Shown here: positions 52,990 through 62,392 of the stretch, one piece after another
How positions within the stretch are numbered: position 1 is the stretch's first letter
Layout of the letters: every line of letters begins with the position of its first letter
Source of the DNA: Aquiflexum balticum DSM 16537
GTDB taxonomy: Bacteria > Bacteroidota > Bacteroidia > Cytophagales > Cyclobacteriaceae
NCBI RefSeq assembly: GCF_900176595.1
Contig: NZ_LT838813.1
Span: 1,364,001-1,428,000 of the forward strand
Direction: 5' to 3'
DNA: 64,000 nucleotides
Notes under the pieces: model-generated
Told to the model about the DNA's origin: nothing
Databases searched by the model: none
What the model saw: the letters and a program-made list of their open reading frames with translations, nothing else
Translations under genes and position numbers: made by a program

Positions 52990-54912
52990 ATGAAAAGCTA
53001 CTTTTTTTTCTTTCTTTTTCTTTTAATAACCAAAGCCGCTGCTCAAAGCATTTCAACTGAGGAAATTGTTACTTTAAGTAAAAAGTACCAGGAAAAGGCA
53101 TTGTATTTTAGGGAAATGCCCCACTTTAACCGAGACAGTACTGTTTATTATTTTGACATGGCTGTTGACTTACTTCAAAACAATAAGCCGCTTCAATATG
53201 AACAATTGGCCCATTTGTTTCGAGATATTACCGACAGGTCCAATCGGTCCCATAACTTTAATGTGGTGGATTCCCTGGCACCTATAGGTTGGGAATATTA
53301 TGAAAAAATCCCTAAGGGCCAAAAAGATAAAGTATTGGGTTATGATTTGTTGATCAATTGGGCTTTGATCAAAATAATAAGAGGCGAACCAAAACCGGGG
53401 CTTGAGCTTTTTGTACAAGCATTGGATCTGATTCAAGCTGATACCCGAACAGAGGTACAACTAAAAATTTTGAAAGACAAGGGCAGGTTTTATTATCAAT
53501 ATGGTTTGCCTGAAGAAAAAGAAATAGGAATTCAATATTTAAAAGAGAGCATGATTGGCTATCAAGAATCAGATTATCCGGAAAAAAATGAAGCCCTTGT
53601 CATTGCTTACAAACTTCTCTCTTATTATTATGAAAATTCAAACCCTGATTCGACTGAATTTTATTTAAACCAATTAGATGAGTTGTTACCTCAAATCACC
53701 AATCCCTTTCACCATACCTGGCATTCTTACTCAATGGGAAACTACCTTGTTTTAAGAAAAAAGTACGAAGAGGCTGAATCCTACCTATTTAAAACCATAC
53801 AACTATTAGAAAAGTATCACTTGACTACCATTGATGTTTATCAATTTGCACATTCGCTATTGGGGGATATTGCTGAGGTAGAAGGCCGAATTGATGAAGC
53901 AATTGCCTATTATGAAAAAGCCAAGAATTCCTCAATTGAGATCAATACCAAAGCAAATACGGCAAGCTTTATCGAAAAATTATCCAAATTGTATGCGCTC
54001 AAAGGTGATTACAAGAAGGCCCTTGAATATCATGTTGAATGGGCAGATACCAACGAAAGTATCGAATTGGAAAGAAACGAAAGAAGCCTGCGAGAGAGTG
54101 AATTGGAGATGAATGTGCTCAAACAAGATAAAGAGCTTATTGCAAAACGGCAACAGCAGACTATTTATATTGTTGCCCTACTACTTGGCACTGTTATGCT
54201 CGGACTTCTATATCGCAATTATAGACTGGAACAAAGGAGCAACCAGAAATTGGAGGCACTGAATGAAGAATTAGACCAAAAAAATGTGCTGCTCGATAAA
54301 CGCAATGCGGAAAATGAATTGCTGTTAAAAGAAATCCACCATCGTGTAAAAAACAACCTTGAGATAGTCAGCAGTTTGTTGGCATTACAATCATCACAGA
54401 TAGATGACCCCAACACCAAAGATGCGATGCAGGAAGGGCAGAACAGGGTGCAATCCATTGGCATCGTACATCAAAAACTCTATCAGGGCACCAACCTGGG
54501 GGCCGTTGAAATGAAAGATTATTTTATCAACCTGGGTGAAAGTCTGATCGGATCTTTTGGTGCGGAAAAGCGGGTCACCCTTGAATGTGCCATGGATAAC
54601 CTTGATTTGGATATTGACACCGCTGTTCCACTTGGACTAATTGTTAATGAATTGCTGACTAATACACTTAAGTATGCCTTTCCCGAAGGACAACCAGGCA
54701 AAGTTGAAATCACCCTTCAAAAGAATGGGGATGGCGTTCTTCAGTTACAGGTAAGTGACAATGGCGTAGGCAAAAGTAGGCAGATCAAAGGCACCGGCTT
54801 TGGCGGTCAGTTGATTTCGCTGCTTACCCAGCAATTAAACGGCACCATGCAGGAAGAAGTGAAGAATGGTACACGGATATATTTTGATTTTAAACCTGAA
54901 GAAGCTGCATGA
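52990..54912 (+). CDS. TPR-sensor histidine kinase (HisKA_2 type)
   Basis: 640 residues. Signal peptide (about 1-19), then a periplasmic domain of tetratricopeptide-like helices (for example EEAESYLFKTIQLLEKY, GRIDEAIAYYEKAKNSS, GDYKKALEYHVEWAD). A membrane helix at about 390-408 and a coiled linker follow, then the HisKA_2 box with His451 (KEIHHRVKNNLEIV) and HATPase_c (NELLTNTLKYAFPEGQ, DNGVGKS, GTGFGGQL). No response regulator is adjacent. The transmitter is very like that of the kinase at 62393. Confidence 0.93.
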   Translation: MKSYFFFFLFLLITKAAAQSISTEEIVTLSKKYQEKALYFREMPHFNRDSTVYYFDMAVDLLQNNKPLQYEQLAHLFRDITDRSNRSHNFNVVDSLAPIGWEYYEKIPKGQKDKVLGYDLLINWALIKIIRGEPKPGLELFVQALDLIQADTRTEVQLKILKDKGRFYYQYGLPEEKEIGIQYLKESMIGYQESDYPEKNEALVIAYKLLSYYYENSNPDSTEFYLNQLDELLPQITNPFHHTWHSYSMGNYLVLRKKYEEAESYLFKTIQLLEKYHLTTIDVYQFAHSLLGDIAEVEGRIDEAIAYYEKAKNSSIEINTKANTASFIEKLSKLYALKGDYKKALEYHVEWADTNESIELERNERSLRESELEMNVLKQDKELIAKRQQQTIYIVALLLGTVMLGLLYRNYRLEQRSNQKLEALNEELDQKNVLLDKRNAENELLLKEIHHRVKNNLEIVSSLLALQSSQIDDPNTKDAMQEGQNRVQSIGIVHQKLYQGTNLGAVEMKDYFINLGESLIGSFGAEKRVTLECAMDNLDLDIDTAVPLGLIVNELLTNTLKYAFPEGQPGKVEITLQKNGDGVLQLQVSDNGVGKSRQIKGTGFGGQLISLLTQQLNGTMQEEVKNGTRIYFDFKPEEAA

Positions 54913-55211
54913 TAATTTAACCTGTTTGCTTGACCAAGAGAAACAAAAAGAATTACAGGAGTTAATTTTCTTCTCACAAACCGACAGCTCCTTTGAAATA
55001 ACCTACCCTTCGAATATTTGATCCTAAATAGCAGAAGCACAATCCCTTTTCGAAAAGAAAATCCGTTCATTGGGGAAGAAATTTGCGCATTTCGTCCTAT
55101 GTGGGCGATTTGCCGGCATTGATTTTCATATCTTACTTTAGTTAGCGGAACGAAGACTTTTATAAAATCCCTGCTAATCAGAACCCACAATAATTCTAAC
55201 AAGGTAAAATC
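54913..55211. other. Intergenic region, nothing recognised
   Basis: About 300 bases between the kinase and the amidohydrolase. No repeat, terminator or gene was recognised; an AAGG lies ten bases before the next start. Confidence 0.35.
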
Positions 55212-56687
55212 ATGAGAAATATATTTTTAATCCTCTTTCTTATCCTTTCTTTAAATGCCTTTGGGCAAGCATCTATCCAATACGACATTGTTCTGGAAGG
55301 CGGTCGTGTCATCGATTCGGAAACAAAACTTGATGCGATCCGAAATGTAGGCATCCAAGGTGGCCGCATAATGATGATCAGTTCCGATCCCTTGGCAGGG
55401 AAGGAAACCCTCAATGTCAGTGGAATGGTAGTTTCTCCCGGTTTTATTGACCTGCATGTGCACGGCGTAAGCAATGTGGAACAGGAATACCAATTGCATG
55501 ATGGGGTCACAACTGCCTTAGAACTCGAATGGGGAATAGAACATACCGGTGCCTGGTATGCATCACGAAAGGACAAAGCATTGATCCATTATGGAGCGAG
55601 TGTCAACTGGCCTTATGAGCGCTTGAGGGCCACGGGAAGGTATCAGGAAGGTGTGGAGGAGCTTTTGAATATGGTCCGTGCTAATGAGCGAGAGATTGCA
55701 TCCTTTATTCACGTTGCTGCCCCTTCCTTTACAGAGGATCTTACACAAGAAGAAATGAGGCAAACCCTCGTCAATATCAAATTTTCTTTGGAGGAAGGAG
55801 CTATAGGAATAGGGGTGCCTATTGGGTACTTGCCCGGCACAAAGCCGGCTGAGATGTATAGCGTCTTTGAAATGGCAGGTCAATTGGATGCCCTGATTTT
55901 TACACACAACCGCCAACCTAATATTTTGGCCACTCAGGAAGTAATAGCCAATGCCGTCCTGACAGGAGCGCCTTTACATATAGTTCACATCAACAGCATG
56001 TCGCTGGGGCAAATTGATTTTGCCTTGAACATGGTCAGTGCAGCTGCCCAAAATGGCTTTGACATCACCACGGAATTATATCCTTATACCGCCGCGTCTA
56101 CAGGTCTGATGATGGCCATGTTTGATGAAGGTTGGCAGGAAAGATTGGGCATTGATTATGGGGATTTACAGTTGGTGGCTACAGGGGAAAGATTGACTGA
56201 AGAAACTTTTGCAAGAAATAGAAGAACCAATCAAGTGGTCATCATGCATATGATGCAACCTGAATGGATTGCAAGTGGAATTGCAGCGCCAGGCGTGATC
56301 ATCGGATCAGATGGCATGCAATTTAGTAAACTCGCCCATCCCCGTACTGCCGGAACTTTTTCGAGGGTATTGGGAAAATATGTCAGAGAAGATCAGGTGC
56401 TTGACTTAAATACTGCCATTGAAAAAATGACTTTGCTTCCGGCAAGGCGATTGGAGGGAATTGCGCCGATGATGCGGTTCAAAGGAAGAATACAAGTAGG
56501 TGCCGATGCGGACATCACCGTTTTTGATCCCAATACCATCATTGACAAAGCGACCTTTGAAGGAGGGTTGGAGTTTTCAGGAGGAATAGAATATGTATTG
56601 GTGAACGGAACCTTTGTTTTGAAAAATGGAGAGACTGTTCCCAATGTTTTCCCAGGACAAGGGGTCTATGGGAAGTTTAAGAAATAA
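55212..56687 (+). CDS. Exported amidohydrolase (D-aminoacylase-like)
   Basis: 491 residues, signal peptide about 1-18 (ends NAFGQ). The amidohydrolase metal-site motif GFIDLHVHG lies near 76-84. Further expected motifs are IVHINSMS (His ligand) and IIGSDGMQFSKLAHPRTAGTF (catalytic Asp and substrate loop), with a closing GRIQVGADADITVFDP beta-sandwich. It resembles N-acyl-D-amino-acid deacylases, although export is not universal there. Exact substrate unknown. Confidence 0.88.
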   Translation: MRNIFLILFLILSLNAFGQASIQYDIVLEGGRVIDSETKLDAIRNVGIQGGRIMMISSDPLAGKETLNVSGMVVSPGFIDLHVHGVSNVEQEYQLHDGVTTALELEWGIEHTGAWYASRKDKALIHYGASVNWPYERLRATGRYQEGVEELLNMVRANEREIASFIHVAAPSFTEDLTQEEMRQTLVNIKFSLEEGAIGIGVPIGYLPGTKPAEMYSVFEMAGQLDALIFTHNRQPNILATQEVIANAVLTGAPLHIVHINSMSLGQIDFALNMVSAAAQNGFDITTELYPYTAASTGLMMAMFDEGWQERLGIDYGDLQLVATGERLTEETFARNRRTNQVVIMHMMQPEWIASGIAAPGVIIGSDGMQFSKLAHPRTAGTFSRVLGKYVREDQVLDLNTAIEKMTLLPARRLEGIAPMMRFKGRIQVGADADITVFDPNTIIDKATFEGGLEFSGGIEYVLVNGTFVLKNGETVPNVFPGQGVYGKFKK

Positions 56688-56777
56688 GATCAAAATAAAG
56701 GGAATAATACAGTAGGGAACATTCCTGTTTTTTACTAACGAAAATAAAATAATCATTTCATTTTAAGTCTAATCTTT

Positions 56778-58007
56778 ATGAAACAAGTTGTAAAAAATCG
56801 GATCCATGCTGTTGATGCCTTGAGAGGCTTCGCGCTTGCAGGTATTGTAATTGCCCATGTACTGGAGCAGTTCTTAGCTGGTTTTCCAACTGATGAAATG
56901 CGGGCTGTTATGTTTTCGGGACCTGTCGACTACATAGTAGATACGGTCTCTTTTTGGATAATCAGGGGAAAGTTTTTTGCCCTGTTTTCGTTACTGTTTG
57001 GCCTTAGTTTTTTCATACAGATGGATAATGCTGAAAAAAGCGGTGTGCATTACAAAACCCGGTACCTGTGGCGTTTGTTGGTATTATTAGTAATCGGTGT
57101 GGCACATAATTCTTTCTATTCCGGGGACATCTTGGTGATTTATGTGCTTTTTGGATTTTTGCTTATCCCTTTTCACAGTGTCAGCAATAAGGTTGTACTT
57201 GCTTTAGCTGTCATTCTATTTCTAGGCGGAGGCAGGTTTTTGTCCTACGGCATATTTGGAAATGAATCCATCATAGCCCTGAATATTGAAAATTTTGATG
57301 AAAAGTATATGGCGGCGATCACAGGTGGAAGTTTATTCGAAGTATGGCGGATGAATTTTATTTCAATGATTGGCAAATTCAATTTTCAAATGGGTGTATT
57401 GGGTCGGGGCTATCTGACATTTGCTTTTTTCCTGTTGGGTATGTGGATTGGCAGAACCCGACTTCTTGAAAATCTTCAATCCAACACCACAGTTCTTAAA
57501 AAAATAATCCTGTGGTCATTTGTGGGTACACTTGCTATGATTCCTCTTTTTTGGTACTTGTTTTCCCAAATGGAAAGCATATTTGATTTCACTTCATGGT
57601 GGTCCATGTTTGCCTTATCTGCTTACGATAATTTCAATTTTTTCTTTACCATATTCTTGGCTGCCGGGTTTGTTTACCTTTTTGAATTGCCAAAAATGCA
57701 AAAAACACTCTCCTGGTTAGCTCCTTATGGACGTATGGCACTGACAAATTATGTATTTCAATCTCTGATCGGCACATTTTTATTCTTTAATTGGGGCCTT
57801 GGGTACATGGGTCAATTGAGGAATATTGAACTTCTATTGATTGCCTTTCTGATCATTGGCGCACAAATGATCATAAGCTTTTACTGGATGAAAAAATTTA
57901 AATATGGCCCCATTGAATGGCTATGGCGATCACTTACCTATTTAAAGGTACAGCCATTTATAATTTCACAACCAATTCCGGTAGTTATCAAAGAAAAATT
58001 AGATTAA
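56778..58007 (+). CDS. DUF418 (YeiB-like) membrane protein
   Basis: 409 residues with about ten membrane helices. The N-terminal signature VDALRGFALAGIVIAHVLEQF and the C-terminal block GRMALTNYVFQSLIGTFLFF ... GPIEWLWRSLTYLK are characteristic of DUF418 proteins, which belong with membrane acyltransferase-like folds. Function unknown. The next gene starts 52 bases on in the same direction. Confidence 0.9.
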   Translation: MKQVVKNRIHAVDALRGFALAGIVIAHVLEQFLAGFPTDEMRAVMFSGPVDYIVDTVSFWIIRGKFFALFSLLFGLSFFIQMDNAEKSGVHYKTRYLWRLLVLLVIGVAHNSFYSGDILVIYVLFGFLLIPFHSVSNKVVLALAVILFLGGGRFLSYGIFGNESIIALNIENFDEKYMAAITGGSLFEVWRMNFISMIGKFNFQMGVLGRGYLTFAFFLLGMWIGRTRLLENLQSNTTVLKKIILWSFVGTLAMIPLFWYLFSQMESIFDFTSWWSMFALSAYDNFNFFFTIFLAAGFVYLFELPKMQKTLSWLAPYGRMALTNYVFQSLIGTFLFFNWGLGYMGQLRNIELLLIAFLIIGAQMIISFYWMKKFKYGPIEWLWRSLTYLKVQPFIISQPIPVVIKEKLD

Positions 58008-58059
58008 TAAAGAGAGTAGAACAGCAAAATGATGTTCAACCTTATTACCAATACCTCTT

Positions 58060-60333
58060 ATGAAGAGATTATATATTTATTTACTCTTAATTGTACTTAC
58101 AACGCCATTTGCTTTTAGTCAGACAGGAAATGAGCGTATATTCTATTCTTCCTACAGACCTCAAGGTTGGGATATTTGGATAGCTGACAGCCAAACAGGG
58201 AAAATTGATCAGCTAACTGACCATGATGCTTTAGAATATAACCCGGTAATTTCCCCAGATGGAAAATGGATAGTCTTTACCTCCGAGCGATTGGGAAATC
58301 CAAAAATATTCATCAAATCCCTGGAGGAAAAGAGTGAAACCCGCCTATTGATCAATCATGATTCTTCACTGCAAGATCAGGCAGTAATTTCTCCTGACGG
58401 AAATTGGATTGTATTCACTTCTACCCATGAAGGTCAGTCAGATATTTACAGGCTACCTTTCCAACCCTTAGACACTTTAAATGTCGACCTTGCTCTTAAT
58501 CTTACGCGTCACAAAGGAGGCGATTTCAGGCCTTCATTTTCACCTGATGGATCGCAGATCATTTTTTCTAGTGACCGGAACCACCCCATTAAAGTTCACC
58601 CGGTTTTTGTCTTTGCTATGAGGCGAACAGGGGATATCTTTAGTATGACAATCGATGGGGAGAATTTAAAAAGATTAACAAAGAATGAGCATTGGGACGG
58701 AAGTCCCTGCTATTCAAATGATGGGAAGAAGATATTTTTCTACAGTGGTCCCAGAGATTCAAATAGAATATATTCGATGGATACTGAGGGCGGAAATCAG
58801 GCAGCAATTTCTCCTGAAGGAATAAATGCCATTTCACCTTCCATATTAAACGATTCAACCTTAGTTTTCACATCATTCCAAAATAGGGAGTTTAGGCTAA
58901 TGAGTTTGAATCTAAAGACCAATCAAGTAGATTCCCTTTTCAATTCCACCTCAAATTTTTTCGGGGCTCAAGCCAATAAAAATGGATTAATTACTTTTTA
59001 TGGAGGGCAAGTCCCTTCGGAAATGGCTTCTAATTTAGGAGGATTTGAAGGTGATTTGTTGGTGAAAGGATCTCCCTATTCCATAGATCTGAACACAAAT
59101 ACAGTCGATCTATACGCAGTTCGTAGGGCATTTGCCGCCCCTCCAAATCCCACTGATCATACGCTTATTTTTGATAACACCGATGTAAGAGGGCTGGAAG
59201 ATGCGATGACTTATTGGGCCTATAGCCTGCTAGCCATAATACTTATCTATGTTATATTCGTTGGAATAGGCAATCGAAACCTTAAATCTGCCAATGAAAA
59301 ACCTGGGGCGTTCCTTTTTTTCAATATCATGGCTGTTGCAATTCTTGCATTATTGGCTTTCGTCCTTTACTATTTCTTTATTGATCAACGTGCTCCAATC
59401 AATACTGTACGGGCTTATCTTGGGGCATTAGCCTTATTTTTAGCCATATGCATTGGTTTCGCTCATAAAAACAGAACAAAGATTTTGTTCGGACAATTAA
59501 GAAATATTTTTCTCTTTAATCTTGCGAGTGCACTTTTTCTAATCATTATTCTTCCTCGGTTGATCCAAATTCCCATTCATTTTTATGAGGTTAATTATAA
59601 GACAAATGAAGTAAGCTCAATTTATTCTTTTACCAAGCCATCTAATTATAATCCTTTAAATGGGATGGTTATTGATACAAAATTTAATCCGTCTGGAAGC
59701 GACCTGATTTATTCTGTGGGCAATTTCAGGGGTGGACCATCCAATCAAGGAGATGTTTTTTCACTTAACCTAAGTTCGTTGGAAACAACAAGACTTACCT
59801 TGTCAGATTTCAATGATGGGTTTGGAGATATCACATCTGATAAATCAAAGATTGTTTTTAGAAGTGGAAGATCAGGCTTTTTCGATATTTACTTACAAGA
59901 AGGTAAAACCATTCAAAACTTCACCTCAGATGAGCACAGAGACAATTTTCCGATCATATCTCCTCAAGGGGATAAGATTGTTTTCTGCTCGGACCGCTCA
60001 GGTACTGACATAGAAGGCAAAGTGAAAACAATGGATTTATTCCTTTCTTTCCTCCATGAAGATGGAACCTGGAGCAAACCAAAGAGAATGACTGATGATG
60101 TTGGTCAGGATGCCCATCCTCACTTTTCTCCTGATGGTGAATGGATCATTTATTCCTCCGAAGAAGGTGGCATAAATGATGAAGAACCATTGGTTCAATC
60201 TGTGATTTTTGGGCCTCAGATTTACGGTGAAATTTTTGCCATTCACATCGATTCGGATAAAAAAATCAGACTAACCCATAATAAATGGGAAGATGGAGCA
60301 CCACTTTGGACCAAAGGAATAGAAAAAGATTAA
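58060..60333 (+). CDS. Propeller-membrane-propeller protein (PD40 repeats)
   Basis: 757 residues. A signal peptide (about 1-20) is followed by TolB-like PD40 repeats (PVISPDGKWIVFTSE, AVISPDGNWIVFTST, PSFSPDGSQIIFSSD). About four membrane helices lie between residues ~382 and ~515 (YWAYSLLAIILIYVIFVGI, FFNIMAVAILALLAFVLYYFF and two more). A second set of PD40 repeats follows (GDITSDKSKIVFRSG, PIISPQGDKIVFCSD, PHFSPDGEWIIYSSE). An even number of helices puts both propellers on the same side, probably the periplasm. The arrangement is unusual and I do not know a named family. Confidence 0.82.
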   Translation: MKRLYIYLLLIVLTTPFAFSQTGNERIFYSSYRPQGWDIWIADSQTGKIDQLTDHDALEYNPVISPDGKWIVFTSERLGNPKIFIKSLEEKSETRLLINHDSSLQDQAVISPDGNWIVFTSTHEGQSDIYRLPFQPLDTLNVDLALNLTRHKGGDFRPSFSPDGSQIIFSSDRNHPIKVHPVFVFAMRRTGDIFSMTIDGENLKRLTKNEHWDGSPCYSNDGKKIFFYSGPRDSNRIYSMDTEGGNQAAISPEGINAISPSILNDSTLVFTSFQNREFRLMSLNLKTNQVDSLFNSTSNFFGAQANKNGLITFYGGQVPSEMASNLGGFEGDLLVKGSPYSIDLNTNTVDLYAVRRAFAAPPNPTDHTLIFDNTDVRGLEDAMTYWAYSLLAIILIYVIFVGIGNRNLKSANEKPGAFLFFNIMAVAILALLAFVLYYFFIDQRAPINTVRAYLGALALFLAICIGFAHKNRTKILFGQLRNIFLFNLASALFLIIILPRLIQIPIHFYEVNYKTNEVSSIYSFTKPSNYNPLNGMVIDTKFNPSGSDLIYSVGNFRGGPSNQGDVFSLNLSSLETTRLTLSDFNDGFGDITSDKSKIVFRSGRSGFFDIYLQEGKTIQNFTSDEHRDNFPIISPQGDKIVFCSDRSGTDIEGKVKTMDLFLSFLHEDGTWSKPKRMTDDVGQDAHPHFSPDGEWIIYSSEEGGINDEEPLVQSVIFGPQIYGEIFAIHIDSDKKIRLTHNKWEDGAPLWTKGIEKD

Positions 60334-60495
60334 TGCAAAACGATTTAATGAAGCTGGTATTTAATCCATTATTTAAAAACCTATGAAGCATTTAGTCATA
60401 AAGGAGAAAAGTCTTCCTTTTTTTACTTGGACTGGAAATGTATAGGAAGTTTAAAAAGAAAAACAGAATTGAGGTTGCCAAAAATAAGATAGATA

Positions 60496-61003
60496 TATAA
60501 AAAATTAATTTTCGCCTTCATTGGACTTTTCCTTTGTTCAGCAGTTATTGGCCAAACATTGGACGATAAATATGGAAAGGATGTAAAATCAATTGAGGCC
60601 ATTATTGATGCCTATTACGAGGTGATTTCAGGCTCAAGTAAAGACCCCTGGCAATTTGAAAGGGATAAGTTCCTGCATTCAGCGAATGCGGTGATCATCA
60701 CTGGATGATGAGGGAAATGATTCATTTAATTCCTTGGAGGCGGAGTATATTCGCATGGGGCTTCATCCAAGAGAAGATTTATATGAAATCGAGCTCAAAA
60801 GAGAAGTTCGTCAATTTGGAAATATTGCCCAGGTATGGAGCGCTTTTGAGGTCAGGACGGACCCGGAAATACCTACTTCAATTCGAGGCCTAAATAGTAT
60901 CCAGCTTCATAATGAAAATGGCAGGTGGTTTATCGATAGTTGGACCCTTCAGATGGAAACCACCGTCAACTTATTGGTGGAGGAGTTTTTAAATAATCAA
61001 TAA
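60496..61003 (+). pseudogene. Frameshifted exported NTF2-like protein
   Basis: Two frames together give one protein. The first (from about 60499) reads KKLIFAFIGLFLCSAVIGQT, then KSIEAIIDAYYEVISG, ending at TGA 60706. The second picks up at 60704 with DDEGNDSFNSLEAEYIRMG and runs to 61003 through IAQVWSAFEV, GLNSIQLHNENGRWFIDSW and a final NNQ stop. One missing base near 60703 explains the shift. No ATG exists at the expected start (TAT in place of it). The content resembles a secreted SnoaL/DUF4440-type protein. Both defects make it a pseudogene, unless the assembly is wrong. Confidence 0.7.
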
Positions 61004-61026
61004 CATTTTTGATTGATTTTTAGCTG

Positions 61027-61995
61027 CTAAAGGGCTGCGGGTATTCCCCAATAATCATAAAATAGTTTTCCCAATTTGGCAGAAAACTCAAATCCTTCAT
61101 TGGTAGCATTCAGCGGTTTGGAATCATCTACATTGGTACATTTCAGGCCGATCACATACTCGCTACGCGGGGTAATGAAATAGGCCACATCTCCGCGGTA
61201 TCCGGGGGTGAAACCTGCTTTGCCGTACAGTTCTATTCCAGCATATATCTGTATATATTTTTGGTTATCGGCTATTGATTTAGCCTCCTCCGTAAACGGA
61301 CTCCATGGTAAGAATCTCGCCAATCCATTATCTTCATAATGCTTGGACATGATTTTTTTACAAATCTCTACGGCTTCCTTAGGATATCCAAATTTTTCAG
61401 GTGCCGCTAAGACTTCGGCTGCAGTGGCCAAAGATTTAGCCGATGTTTTTATCCAATCTCCTTTTGATACTTCTCCATCCACCTTGGTATCATCTATGCC
61501 AATTTTATTCAAAAACGATGTTATGGCTTTTGGACCGCCGACCTCTCTTAAGAGGATGTTGGTGGCGGTATTGTCTGAAATGGACATCATTAGATAAGCC
61601 AGAAAAGACAAAGACACTTCATTGCCCGGTATTTCGAACCTTAGGATACCGGAACCTAGTGTTTTATCTTCTTCCGTTAATTTTATTGGAGTGGTAGGAT
61701 TTAATGAGCCATTAGAAACTTTCTCTGCGTAATCCAACAAAATAAAAAATTTGGCTTCACTTGCGGCCAAATGCGTACTTTCACCATCTATATTGATAAT
61801 TTCTCCTGTGGTTAGATTTTTAGCATAAAGATGTGCCTCTCCCTTGAAGTCTTTAATCAGTGCCGCCAATTCATTTTCTAGATTCAATTCCTGTATTTCT
61901 TCTGCCTTATTTATCCTTGAATTGCATGAAGAAAAAAGGGCTATAGATATAATTATCTTGAAGAGGTTGATGTTAAAAACAATTGAGTAATTCAT
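61027..61995 (-). CDS. Class A beta-lactamase-like serine hydrolase, lipoprotein
   Basis: 322 residues. Lipobox LFSSC (Cys24). The class A/PBP-like motifs are present in altered form: Ser79-Glu-Ala-Lys82 (AASEAKFFIL), Ser140-Asp-Asn142 (SISDNTATN), and Lys259-Ala-Gly261 (YGKAGFTPG) in place of the usual KTG. Glu175 (DGEVSKGDW) sits where the general base Glu166 would be, but the ExxLN signature of the omega loop is missing. It may be a weak or specialised lactamase, or a related hydrolase; no resistance is implied from sequence alone. Convergent with the pseudogene upstream. Confidence 0.85.
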   Translation of the reverse strand: MNYSIVFNINLFKIIISIALFSSCNSRINKAEEIQELNLENELAALIKDFKGEAHLYAKNLTTGEIINIDGESTHLAASEAKFFILLDYAEKVSNGSLNPTTPIKLTEEDKTLGSGILRFEIPGNEVSLSFLAYLMMSISDNTATNILLREVGGPKAITSFLNKIGIDDTKVDGEVSKGDWIKTSAKSLATAAEVLAAPEKFGYPKEAVEICKKIMSKHYEDNGLARFLPWSPFTEEAKSIADNQKYIQIYAGIELYGKAGFTPGYRGDVAYFITPRSEYVIGLKCTNVDDSKPLNATNEGFEFSAKLGKLFYDYWGIPAAL

Positions 61996-62038
61996 AATGG
62001 AGGGTTTTAAAAATTTTTGTGAATAGGAGTCAGATGGT

Positions 62039-62239
62039 TTACGAATTTAGAATTTTCAACATGGCTTTATCATGTTCTTTAAATGCATTACTTGCTTTCA
62101 AATGTTTTTCCATGGCATCCATATCTTCGCCATATACCGTTCCACTAAATTCCCATGCCCTTTCCATCATTCGGATAAATGCAGAAGGGTCATTCTGACG
62201 GGTAAGCCGTCTTAATGCCCCAACATAATCAAATTTGGG
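62039..62239 (-). pseudogene. C-terminal remnant of a Fic-family gene
   Basis: A reverse-strand open stretch without a start reads KFDYVGALRRLTRQNDPSAF, then IRMMERAWEFSGTVYGEDMD, then AMEKHLKASNAF, ending at TAA (62039-62041). This is the helical end that follows the catalytic core in many Bacteroidetes Fic proteins. A stop (TAA at 62240-62242) lies directly upstream and no Fic catalytic HxFx(D/E)GNGR motif is found in the gap, so only the tail is left. The rest of the 61996-62392 gap holds the palindromes described separately. Confidence 0.65.
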
Positions 62240-62245
62240 TTAGGC

Positions 62246-62332
62246 AAATATTTTCCATTAAAACGAAAATAATTACGAAAAAGGAAATTATTTTCCAGTA
62301 AGACCATAATAATGGAAAATATTTTCCATTAT
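62246..62332. promoter_or_regulatory. Cluster of GGAAAA/TTTTCC palindromic sites
   Basis: A perfect 24-base palindrome at 62309-62332 (core TGGAAAATATTTTCCA) is preceded by two partial copies: ATATTTTCCATT near 62248-62259 and GGAAATTATTTTCC near 62283-62296. Three copies within 90 bases look like an operator cluster. It lies between the Fic remnant and the C-terminal end of the next kinase gene, so it probably regulated the lost Fic gene. Confidence 0.5.
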
Positions 62333-62392
62333 AAATTACATAGTTCCCTGATTGAATTTTGGAAAAAACAAAAAATCCTAGCCGCTACATGC

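Noticed and set aside
56708-56736. Weak hairpin with T-run after the amidohydrolase gene
   Set aside because: The stem is only about four pairs and could arise by chance.
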